Assembly (NCBI GenBank): GCA_019096195.1
Contig: JAGTXK010000055.1
Location: 1,550,001 to 1,614,000 of the forward strand
Source of the DNA: Boletus sp. NGJ
Taxonomy: Eukaryota > Basidiomycota > Agaricomycetes > Boletales > Boletaceae
Direction of reading: 5' to 3'
Length of the DNA stretch: 64,000 bases
Position numbers and translations under genes: made by a program. How positions within the stretch are numbered: the first letter of the stretch is position 1; every line of letters begins with the position of its first letter. The notes beneath the pieces are model-generated. The model was not told the origin of the DNA. It saw nothing but the letters and a program-made list of their open reading frames with translations, and searched no databases. Below, piece after piece: positions 1 to 9,614 of this stretch.

Positions 1-1618
1 TATCAAGCAGAGCTGAAAGCTTTTTGGTGTACCATTGGCATGCCTCTGGATTTGTGACATCCAGGATTGCAAGCCCAGGCTGCCAGAGGTCCCACTGCCA
101 GGGACTCCCGTCTGTCCTTTTGATGAAATAACCTCCTTTCACACCCTCTTCAAATATCGGAGAAAGCTGGGAGATGTAAGGATTTACTAGCAGACGATCA
201 GCTGCTGGAATGAAGTGCGCAGAGTTGTCACTTACTCCAGACGCAAATCTTGACGTTGAACTTGCGCTTGATGTCGGAGAGGTATGCTTCGGGGTCAGGG
301 AAGTTATCGGGATCAAAGGTGAAGGAACACCTGAAACGAAATTGACAGACTCTGAGGTTCCGGGAGCGAAGACTTACCACTCGTATTGCTTCATCCAAAA
401 GCAGTCCAGGTGGAAAACACGAACAGGACAGTTGCGATCTTGCATACCTTGCAAGAAGCCTGCCACAGTCTCACCAGAATATGAAGTCAAGAACGACGTG
501 GACAACCAAAGACCGAAGGTCCAAGATGGAAGTAATCTAGAGCGGGAAAGCTGAGTCGTGTCGGGCTAAATGCCAGCAGGATGCTTACGCAGGTCGCCCG
601 GTCATGCGAGTATATCGCTCGAGGATCTGGACAAGTCGTTAGCCTGAACAAAAAGACGTAAACAAGTCTCATCAGAAAAGACTGACATCCAGAGGTTTAT
701 CGCCGTAGATGAAGAAGTATTCCAAAGACTCTGCAGCAACGCTAACGCCAACTCTGCTTACTTTCTCACTGCCCACCTCAACCTCAACCTCGCCCGGATG
801 GTTGATAAATACACCGTAATTCCGGTTAGTGATGTAGAATGGGACACATTTATAAGCTTGTTCACTTGAGGTGCCACCATCCCTGTTCCACACACTGACG
901 GCTTGACCTATTCCAGTTGAGTTGAGGATTTAAATGCGGGGAAGTGGCTCTTACCATTCTTGACGAATGCCCCAAACTGTTCACCGAGGCCATAGATAAG
1001 TTCCCCCGGTGAAATATTGAGCTCAGAATGAACGTAGCGAACGCTTTCAGGTGGATGTGCTGGGTGAGGATTTGAACTCGGATCGAGTGCCAGGCAAGAG
1101 CTGTTCGCAGCGGTCCCAGTTGTCCATTTGTATGGAACATCGAATACTCCCTGATGTTTCCAGCCCGCAGCGGTCAGAGTCCGGCGTGAATCTTTGAACG
1201 TGATGGTGTATGGATTTTCAGTGATCTCGGCCGTGAGCCCAGCCGTCGACAGAATTGTGGCGGTCTCTGACTTGTGTAGCGAGACGTCCGGGATGGGGGG
1301 AACATCAGGAAATAGGGGAATTGCAGGCAATTCATCGCTGTGCTTGAAGTGATCGATACGAACGCCAATAACGCCTTGAGTTGGCGAGTAAACCTTGACG
1401 TTCAGGACTGGCCCTGCGTGGAACATGAAGGAGTTCCCCTGTCTCTGGTTTCGGTTGAGAGATGACGCACCTCCGAGAGTGTCTCCTCTGTGCCTGATGG
1501 GTCGCGTAGCTACCTGAAGTAGGACGCCATCTGATCCAGTCTTTACCTGCGTGACCTGTAAACCATAATACGCATTGACATCATGCTTGAGCAACCAAAA
1601 GCCGTCGTTGAACTTCAT
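1..1618 (-). CDS. GH31 alpha-xylosidase-like glycoside hydrolase (C-terminal part outside window)
   Basis: Family 31 enzymes of this branch remove alpha-xylosyl or alpha-glucosyl residues from the non-reducing end of oligosaccharides. Seen: the N-terminus begins [10 protein letters not shown] at the ATG at 1618, which matches the usual start of fungal alpha-xylosidases; the reading frame upstream of it has no other ATG. The chain continues through [18 protein letters not shown] and [20 protein letters not shown] to the barrel segments [15 protein letters not shown] and [16 protein letters not shown] at the window edge. At least five GT-AG introns are needed, for example one before [10 protein letters not shown] and one before the [10 protein letters not shown] segment. 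The catalytic aspartate region lies beyond base 1 and cannot be judged. No signal peptide is visible, so it is probably cytosolic. It is head to head with L-serine dehydratase, 256 bases apart. An alpha-glucosidase specificity within GH31 is the alternative. Confidence 0.88.
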
Positions 1619-1874
1619 CGAGAATGAATCAAGAGACGACAATCACGATAATCAACCCCATCAGGTTTTAAATAAAAATGCTGGGCAGTTCGAAGCCATC
1701 GTGTGATCTTGCGCGATGCCACTTCGTGCGCAAAAACGGGCCGCAGAACGGGCCGAGTTACCCCAGCAGGCCGGTAGCTCCGAGGGGGATACATCTCAGT
1801 TCGTCTGCCGAGTATCAGGCTTGAGTTCCACTGGCAACGAGTACTGAGTAGTACAGGATACGTGCAGCTGCGAC
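1619..1874. promoter_or_regulatory. Shared divergent promoter region, GH31 / serine dehydratase
   Basis: This 256-base gap separates two start codons that point away from each other, so it must hold both promoters. It contains a short A/T-rich stretch near 1670. I see no motif I can name. The call rests on position only. Confidence 0.4.
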
Positions 1875-3272
1875 ATGAGCGCTGAGATCGTTCCCTCGAG
1901 TGGTGTCTGGATAGAAACACCTTTGATCTACTCGAGTCACATATCTGATCGTCTGGGTTGCTCAGCTTATCTGAAACTTGAGGTGAGGACAACGTAATTC
2001 CGTGAAGCTCACCTCAGTTCTACCTTTATGGAAACCGGGCTGAAACTCTTTCACAGAACCTCCAGCCGTCTCAGTCGTTCAAGTACCGGGGTATTTCACT
2101 CCGACTCCAAGAGGCCAAAGCACAGAATGGTCCCGGTTTGCATGTTTTCATCGCATCATCAGGAAATGCTGGCCTCGCTGCCGCAGTTGCTGCGCGGACA
2201 CTTGGAGTCAGATGCACCGTCTATCTTCCCGTCGTTGTAGCCAAGGATACGCAGGACATGCTTCAAAAAAAAGGTGCAAATGTGGTCTTGGTTGGCGAAA
2301 TCTATTCCGACGCGTTAAGGGCCATGTACCAAGATGCCGAGGAAGATCCTCATGCGTGCGTTCGTTATCCATCCACTGGTACAGGCAACTCTGTTGACCA
2401 GGTCTTTGTCTAGCGTCGTGCTTTCTTCGTACGACGACCCAGTTCTTTGGAGAGGTCATTCCTCGATGGTGAAAGAGATGAAAAACCAGCTACATCACCC
2501 ACCAGACGCAATATTCTGCTCAGTCGGCGGTGGTGGCCTAATCGGAGGCATACTCCTCGGGTGCCAATCGGTTGTCTGGGATGACGGTTCGTCCACGAGC
2601 CATTCCATCGACGGCGCAAGAATTCAATTAAATTTGCAGTCCCAATCGTCGCCTTAGAGACTCACGGGTCCAACTGTTTCTACCACGCTGGCTCACTCAA
2701 CACACAAGGATTCAGTTCAAAAATACCGACCCTTCCAACTAACATACCCCCCGAGGCACCGTATACCATACAGATAAGCGAGGAATACCAAGTTGCAGTT
2801 CCTCATATGCATGCGTTGACCTCACGCGCCGCTTCATTAGGAGCGACTTCGCCTGCACCTGGAGTAGTGCACATGGCTTTGAACCATGCTGGGGGAGTTA
2901 AATGTGTGTGTATACCCGATGAATTAGCAATGTTCGCAGCACGAGGATTTGCAGGTGAATGATCCGGATGATCATTTGAACCCACTCTCACTGACTGATA
3001 TAGATGAACACAAGTTTCTGCTCGAGCTCGCCTGTTCAACAACCATGGCTCCTGCCTACAGCCATGAGTTATTTTGGCGTATCTTGGACCCAATATCGAA
3101 GCTTTCTGCCGAAGAAAAGCAGAGGAAGAATGTCATCTTCGTTGTTTGCGGTGGCGTAAAAGTTACATCCGATGAACTCTCAGAATACGCTCATATCCTG
3201 GACCGAGCTGCGGAGGTAGAAAAACAGTGGAAGGTCGTATGCAATGGAACAGAAATCTGCATTCAAAAATAA
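1875..3272 (+). CDS. L-serine/threonine dehydratase, PLP-dependent
   Basis: The enzyme deaminates L-serine to pyruvate and ammonia with pyridoxal phosphate. The best model joins 1875-1982, 2057-2355, 2414-2586, 2640-2954 and 3004-3272, giving 387 residues with every intron GT-AG. The N-terminus is MSAEIVPSSGVWIETPLIYS. The PLP lysine is in SQSFKYRG, the substrate loop is SSGNAG, and the phosphate-binding loop is SVGGGGLIGG. Further family segments follow: VALETHGSNCFYHA, TSRAASLGATSP and LACSTTMAPAY. The length suits the fungal cytosolic L-serine dehydratase family (yeast Cha1 type). The residues visible around the cofactor site are intact. Threonine deaminase of the isoleucine pathway is unlikely because there is no C-terminal regulatory domain. 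Confidence 0.93.
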
Positions 3273-3385
3273 TGCAGAGGGAAGTGTATAAGTTGGGTGT
3301 GTTAGAGACGTTGTTACACAGTTACCATAATCAGTCATCCATGGCGGGTACTAGGACGATGTTGAAGGTGTATAGTTAATGAATT

Positions 3386-3792
3386 TCACCACCATAATTT
3401 GAACCACCGTTGCGAAGGTTGTGCAGATGGAACTTGTTCCAAAGCTTTCTTCTCGCGCTGCATCCTCCTTGCGAGTTTTTCTGCTTTGATTCGTGCCAAC
3501 TCATTGCGTATGGCCTCCTGATCACTGAGGAGGCGCTAATGGACACGCGTGAGATATGACTGTAGAAGCAAACCCCGTCACACATACGCGATTGGTTTCA
3601 TCGACGCGAGGAAACAAGCGCTCCTTGTACTATCGTACATGTTATCGGTCAGTTGTGGATGCAAGTACATTGAAGGCGTACCGGCAGGACATTGTCGTGA
3701 TACCATTGTGGATCACCAAAGTGCAGAAGGGCAAAGACTGGCACAAAAAGATATAGCCCGAATTTGAATATCTCTAAGTTTGGTCCCCCCAT
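3386..3792 (-). CDS. PET100: Pet100-like cytochrome c oxidase assembly protein
   Basis: Pet100 is a small inner-membrane mitochondrial protein needed to assemble cytochrome c oxidase. Three short exons, 3682-3792, 3588-3629 and 3386-3535, join in frame to give exactly 100 residues. The start MGGPNLEIFKFGLYLFVPVF is the hallmark of the family, with a single membrane helix at about residues 8-25. It is followed by HFGDPQWY and a charged C-terminal coiled stretch (ELARIKAEKLARRMQREKK). The introns are 52 bases each and GT-AG; the second acceptor is the TAG just before codon 52. The gene is convergent with serine dehydratase, 113 bases apart. The family match in the first 35 residues is strong; the tail is less conserved. 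Confidence 0.9.
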
Positions 3793-4249
3793 GGTACCAG
3801 TTTATCAAGTACTTAGTATCGGGGCTGAGCGTTGCAACGTTGAGTGAGGGCAGTCCGACTATGGGGTACCTAAGAAATTGAATTGATTAAATTAATTCGT
3901 GTGAGGAGAAAAACAAAAACCTCATAGCTGTGGGAATGACATGCTTTACAAAGTAAGCACAATTAAAACTCCGAGTCGCCTCTTCCCATCGCTTGGGTGG
4001 ACGGAAAGTGTTGTGATTGCGTTACTCCCGCCGAGCAACTTTGTCACGAAGGACCCTACTGTCAGATATAGTCGGACTTGCCCTCAGTGAATCATTTAAA
4101 TTACTGGTTCTGCGATGCATCTGCAGGATTTGGTTTGCGCACAAGCTATAGCTAGGCATCAAAGTTCATTTTCACACTACTCCTCACTAAACTACATCGT
4201 ACAATTTGTTACACATTTCCACGATCCAGTTCATGCATTGTTCTACCAC
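3793..4249. other. Intergenic, PET100 upstream and GAD downstream
   Basis: No coding exon is recognised on either strand. The stretch should hold the PET100 promoter at its low end and the glutamate decarboxylase 3' UTR at its high end. An A/T-rich patch lies near 3880-3900. Confidence 0.5.
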
Positions 4250-6254
4250 CTAGCATGGTTTGGCGTATGTGCCCGAAGGCTGTGATCCAGAGTCTTTATC
4301 CAACCGACCGACGTTGGCCCTGCTGTGGTACCCCTTACCCAAGATATCGAGTGCGTGTGTTGATGAAGCACGATCGACAAGATCTTCGGTTACCTCAACC
4401 TAATAGTGTGTTTCAGGTCAGTAGCGCCAATTTGATTCGCAGGTACACTCACGATATCGGCCAGAAGACGATCAACGAGCTATCGCAAACAATAAGTTTC
4501 ATCACCGAGGCGTGCAGAAAGAAAAAAACTTGCCGCTTCCGTGCAGGTTTCCCTAACAACCACTCGCAAGATCTGGACACTCTCCAAGTTCGGGGGAAGC
4601 TCGTAGTTAGGCACAATCCACCCCTTGGCTCGCAGCAAGGTTTGGATCCATCTCTGCTCGATCTCAGGATACTGCTCCTGGAAGCTGTCTGAGAAGCGGA
4701 ACGCCACCACAGGAAGCCCGTCCACATAGGCCTGCGACAGACTCGTTTGAACAATGGACTAATGTGACGGTTGGAAGCGTACCTCTGAATCTTCTTCGTC
4801 GAAGGTAGAATCTGATTTGGCCCTATGGATGTCGCTCAGTACGGTGTACCATCCTGTACGCTCGAGGGCACGACTCAAGAGTCGTGCATTTTTCAGGTCG
4901 TCGAGGGCAACTGCGCGGTAACCCTCGAAACCAAGATGCAGGAAGTTAAAGTACTGAGCAATAATGGGTGCTGCTGGTCGAGAAAAGTTGAGCGAGAATG
5001 AATATTCGACAGATCCGAGGTAATGAAGCTCAAAGATGAGGTCTTTCGGAAGGTATTCCTTCGACCGCCATACAACCCAGCCGACACCGACATAAGCGAG
5101 ACCGAACTTGTGACCAGAGGTGTTGATGGAGACGACGCGGGGAATCCTGAAGTCCCAGAGAAGTTTTGACTGAGCAAATGGCGCAACAAATGCACCAGAC
5201 GCTCCATCGACTACGTGGCAACTTCAGTCAAGGGGAGCTACGACGCGACAGGTAATCGCACCATGGATAGGGACAGAGTGACCAGTCTGTCTCTCGTATT
5301 CGTCGAGGAGGTCTGCCATCTCTTTGACTGGTTCATAATGACCAGTGTAGGTACTTCCGAGGATGACGTATACACCGATAGTATTTTCGTCGACAAATTC
5401 CATCGCTTTCTTGGGATCCAAACTGTATTTGCCCTCAGCGCTGACTGGAACGAGTCGGCACTCGACTTCGAAGTAGCGAGCAAATTTCTCGAGGGCAACC
5501 TGGGCATTTGCGCCCATAACAATGTTGGGACCAGGCTCATGAATGGATTTGCCAGCAGCCTTGCGACGTTCCTGCCAAATGCGTTTCATGGCAAGACCAC
5601 CGAGCTGAATAGCTTCAGAAGAGCCTGTAGTGGCGGTACCGATCGCCTCCTTAGTAGAAGGTGCATGCCAAAGATCGGCCAGGATGGAGACGCATCGGGT
5701 GTGGATGAGCTCTGACAAAGACACGTCGGTATTAGATCTGATCATCGAGAAGATACTTACGTGTCGCTGGATATTCATCCTGATCGATCAAGTTCTTGGA
5801 CATGTTCTCTAGCATGAGTTTGTCGGCAGGAGCGGGCATCCAGGTTGACACGAACGAGGCGAGGCTGAAAAGCAGGTGAGAAGGTCCAAGAGGGAACAGA
5901 GACTGAAGTACTGACTTGAGGGTCGGGTGGCCGTCAGTGCTCAATTCGTCATGGATGAGCTGATATGCGGTCTCGGCGGTGATACCTTTCGAGGGTATGT
6001 GGTACTTTGGAAGGGAGTCTGTTCCATAACGAGCACCATAGGGATGGACGAGTGAGTTGACAGAAGCTGCGGTCAGATGGGAATGAGTCTTCTTGTCCTG
6101 TTGAGTAGGATGATGAGCATGATCATGAATGGGGAAGGGTGAAGAGGGCACCTTGGACTGGCGAATGAGACGTTCAGGGTTTATGTGCTGGCCGAGTCGA
6201 GATGAGTGGCGGGTAAGAGAGAATGATATGAGGACGTACCTTTGAGAGAGGCAT
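4250..6254 (-). CDS. GAD1: Glutamate decarboxylase
   Basis: Converts glutamate to GABA and CO2 with PLP, the entry step of the GABA shunt. The start MPLSKHINPERLIRQSK is at 6254; an in-frame ATG at 6284 would add ten residues (MIDEGQVLTA). The next segments are YGTDSLPKYHIP, DEYPATQLIHTRC and TGSSEAIQLGGLAMKR. The PLP lysine is in INTSGHKFGLAYVGVGW. The C-terminal part has DGLPVVAFRFSD and RAKGWIVPNYELPP. The tail runs ...HALDILGKGYHSRANVG and stops at 4250, with the usual fungal Cys-ending tail (TYAKPC). At least eight exons are needed. The intron at 4480-4533 is GC-AG (donor gcaagt), and the next exon is only 27 bases (4453-4479). The catalytic residues that can be seen are intact. It is divergent from POLD2. 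Confidence 0.94.
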
Positions 6255-6410
6255 GGCGGTAAGGACTTGACCCTCATCAATCATCCAGCTGCGGTCATTT
6301 TATACTTCACGGTGGTACATTAACAACTGACTTTGAAGTATTTTCGTTCTGTTCCTGATAAGTTGTCAGGCCAACTCAATCACCGTTCCAACGGTCACCG
6401 GTCACCTCGA
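6255..6410. promoter_or_regulatory. Shared divergent promoter region, GAD / POLD2
   Basis: A gap of 156 bases between two outward-pointing start codons. Both promoters must lie here or in the 5' ends of the genes. No named motif is seen. The call is based on position. Confidence 0.35.
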
Positions 6411-8144
6411 ATGCGCCACCCGAGCGTGCTGTTGCCCCCAACAGCCAACTCGCCTTGCTTCCTCATCGATGCCAAAAACCGCTCCTACATGCACCAATAC
6501 TCTAACATCTACTTCACTAGACTCGCAATATTGAAGAAGCCCGTGCTTGAACGCGCAAATGCAAGATGGAGAGACCTTGGTGGCAGGTGGCTCGCTGTCG
6601 GAGAACACTGCATATACTCACAGAACTACACCAGGGAACCCTGTATACGTGCCAAGGGTACTGGACGTCGTCAAGTCTCAGCTTTGCTGGATATTAGGCA
6701 CGGTTTATATGGACATGCCACTCAAGCCAAATGTCCTTGAGGATTTGGGTCGAGATGTGTGTGTGCAATCCAATCTTGGCCGTCAGTTTACTCAATATAT
6801 CAAAGCACTCGCTACCCCCGCCGCAATCCAGAGAAAAGATTTATTCGGATCAAGATAGCGTTATGCTGGAGGACGAGTCCGGGCGCATCAAGCTTGTTGG
6901 CCAGAAACTTATTTCAATGCATCTGGTCACTGGCGTTATTATTGCTGTGCTTGGCATGGAAACTCCAAGTGGAGAATTTGAAGTTATTGACACATGCTTC
7001 GCCGACCTTGCGCCATTTGCAGAACAGCACAACACTGGCAACGATAGCATGGATGTGGATAGGTATGTGTGCTTCTCGATAATCTTCTTCGCATTCTTAA
7101 CGTATTGATGGGCAGCAGTACCGCACAACTGGACGAGTACCTAGCTGTCGTATCAGGCTTATCTATCGGAACAGAGTCCCAGGCAGATGCCCAGATTCAA
7201 ATGTTGGTGGAGTACCTGTCTGGAGAAGTGGGTGGGCACGACGATCAGACAATCGCGTCACAAATCACGCGCCTGGTTATAGCGGGAAACTCACTCTTGT
7301 CGGTCGCTGACATTGAGAATGGCGCCGAAGAGGATGAAAAGAAGCCAGTAAGCCATTACCATCAAGTCGCGCACGTATCTGATATTCTAGGAAACAGAAA
7401 AAGTTGAGTGCAGTGACACCGTCGGATCTCTCGCCGCATCCCAATTCTATACTTTCTGCCCACCTTCATGACCTTGCATCGGCTCTTCCCGTACACATCC
7501 TCCCGGGCCCGGATGACCCCTCGGGGGCGATTCTACCCCAGCAACCTTTTCCACGCGCTATGTTCAGCGGAGCAACAGATTTTGAAACATTCCATTGCGA
7601 GACGAATCCGGTTTGGCTTCGGCTCCGATCGGGTACAGACTCTGAAGAATCGTCGTCTAGAGATTCCAGTCCGCCGACTTCAAGCGCCGGCAGGTCTCCG
7701 GTGACCCGAAGTGTGTTGGTGACGTCCGGTCAACCCGTGCTTGACATGTTCAAATATCTCCCCACACCCCCTTTCACACTCGTGTCTATTGCGCAGTTGA
7801 CTCTCAAGTGGCGACATATTGCCCCAACTGCACCGGACACATTATGGTGCCATCCATACCGCGAGCGAGACCCGTTTGTCCTCGATGAAACACCAGACAT
7901 ATACGTCGTCGGAGGTATGTCTGAATTCGCCACGGCATTGGTTGGCTCGGAGCAAGATGGCAAGAGGAAGAGGTCCAGGCAATGCAGAGTGGTCCTGTTA
8001 CCGAGCTTTGCTGAGACAGGGACATTGGTGCTAGTTAATATGCGGACATTGGACGTGCGTTGCGTGAATTTTGGAGTCAAGGGCCTGAGTGCGGGCGGGG
8101 GACAGGCAGAACTACCGGAAGAGGATGCCATGCAAGAAAGCTGA
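6411..8144 (+). CDS. POL31: DNA polymerase delta small (B) subunit
   Basis: This is the accessory subunit that links the polymerase delta catalytic chain to its other subunits in the nucleus. The ATG at 6411 gives MRHPSVLLPPTANSP, and the frame upstream of it has no earlier ATG. It is followed by HQYSNIYFTRLAIL, a segment typical of this family, then VLDVVKSQLCWILGTVYMDM and the OB-fold stretch RIKLVGQKLISMHLVTGVI. The inactive phosphoesterase domain follows: AVVSGLSIG, RLVIAGNSLL, HDLASALPVHILPGPDDPSG and PHPNSI. The C-terminal half is one long exon (7404-8144). The first intron, near 6587-6623, seems to be only about 37 bases, which is unusually short. All expected blocks are present and there are no breaks. 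Confidence 0.93.
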
Positions 8145-9614
8145 TTGGCATTTGTCAGTTCCCTGAAGCTTGTGGTCGTTTACTGCATTCGAACCGCTTG
8201 CACCTTCTACCCTAAACTTTAATCAGCCTCGATGCGCATCGCGTACGGTCTCGACTCATCATGAAACACCCAGAAGCAAATCCACAAAAAAAGAGACGTA
8301 GATTACGTTCATCATCCTCATAATGTTTTGTTCGTTTGAAAGATTGACGTTCAAGTGTAATTTGCAGCGTGGTTCAGACATATTCTGTCCATATCTTCCC
8401 TCTTGGTTGTGGTGGCGCGTATCCAGCTGTACTGTGGTGTGTAAAATATGTTTGTGAAACGCTTTAGCTCATATGTAAACGTCAAAAGGTACTCTCTCGT
8501 TCTCCTCAAATTTATTCGCTCGGACCTCACACTATCATCTTCGTTTCCTGATACTTTTCCCGACTCCCACGAAGTGGAAGGAGGGTTCTGTCAGAGGCAA
8601 ATGTCCAGGCAGGCATATTACCACGGGTCATCATGTGACGGCGACTCATTTATGTACGATTTCGTCAATGTTTCAACGACGACCCCTAGTATACTGTAGA
8701 TAATAGATATAGATACAAATGATGCATTAAATGGGTTCAATCATAGACTACTGAATCGGAAGTAGTCGGGAACTGTGCTTACACCACTACGATTGTGTTT
8801 TATTGTCGGTCATGGTCTTGAACCACATACTGGTCATGATTGATCAAAGCTGATATTAGGCAAGCGTGTGCAACTCTTAGTCTTCTCCGAAGACTCGGAA
8901 CTGAGCATCCTGGTCTCCGACATTTCGGCACGTGTAGCGGTCCGGAATTTTTGACGTACAAGTGGACTTTGAATATGCATCTGACTGATACTATCCAAGT
9001 TGGAATTTGTCGTGGGTACAGGCAGTCTGCACTTGAAGCTGCACCGGAGACCAGTGCGTGGCATGCAGGGTGCCAAAGAGACAAAACACAACAATTGGAA
9101 CAGAAACCTCCATCGTAACTTGTCATAACTTGTTGACGGCTTTGCCTGTCACCAGTCTATTAATTATGTTGATCATGGGTTATTGATCGACCCATGAAAT
9201 ATTGATCGGTAGAACTACATATTTCACGCCAAGTGATCACTGGAGTCACCAAATTTCCAGGCAAGAACAACCCACCAATACTAATAAGTACTGTCAATGT
9301 TGCTTTTGGCTTATGTGACACGACTCTCCCAGCTAGATCTGGAAGTGTAAACTTCGCTCGTCACAGTGAGAGGTCACCAGAGGGCGGACAATTGTGACAG
9401 AGTTTTGACAGGGGGTCCAGTAAGGCACAAAGGGGAGGTCCCACAGCAACATCTGGTGTCAAGGCATCTCAAGCTGGATATCCAAAGATCTTATCAAGTA
9501 TATATGGCAGATCACCTTTTCGAACACACAGATGGTGTTCATATACAAGTATCATAAGCCGTAGAATGATGTTCTCTCCGTAGCACGTTGCGCGTAGCGC
9601 CAAAGATACGGACA
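8145..9614. other. Gene-poor stretch between POL31 and the GH63 gene
   Basis: These 1.5 kb sit between the stop codons of two convergent genes, so they carry no obvious promoter role. Open frames of 60-110 codons occur on both strands, but none shows a known motif or a consistent exon chain. Three short perfect inverted repeats are present: GACTAC/GTAGTC at 8747-8768, AGTCTTC/GAAGACT at 8879-8895 and CATGGGT/ACCCATG at 9174-9196. The content could be long 3' UTRs, a non-coding RNA gene or decayed sequence. Confidence 0.5.

Noticed and set aside
1619-1642. Longer GH31 start with eight extra residues
   Set aside because: The upstream codon is TTG, not ATG; the ATG at 1618 matches family starts.
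6333-6410. N-terminal extension of the polymerase delta subunit
   Set aside because: The frame opens with TTG and has no ATG before 6411.
8800-9126. Cys/His-rich open frame of 108 codons on the minus strand
   Set aside because: No domain, no splice chain, and the opposite strand has an equally long open frame; likely chance.
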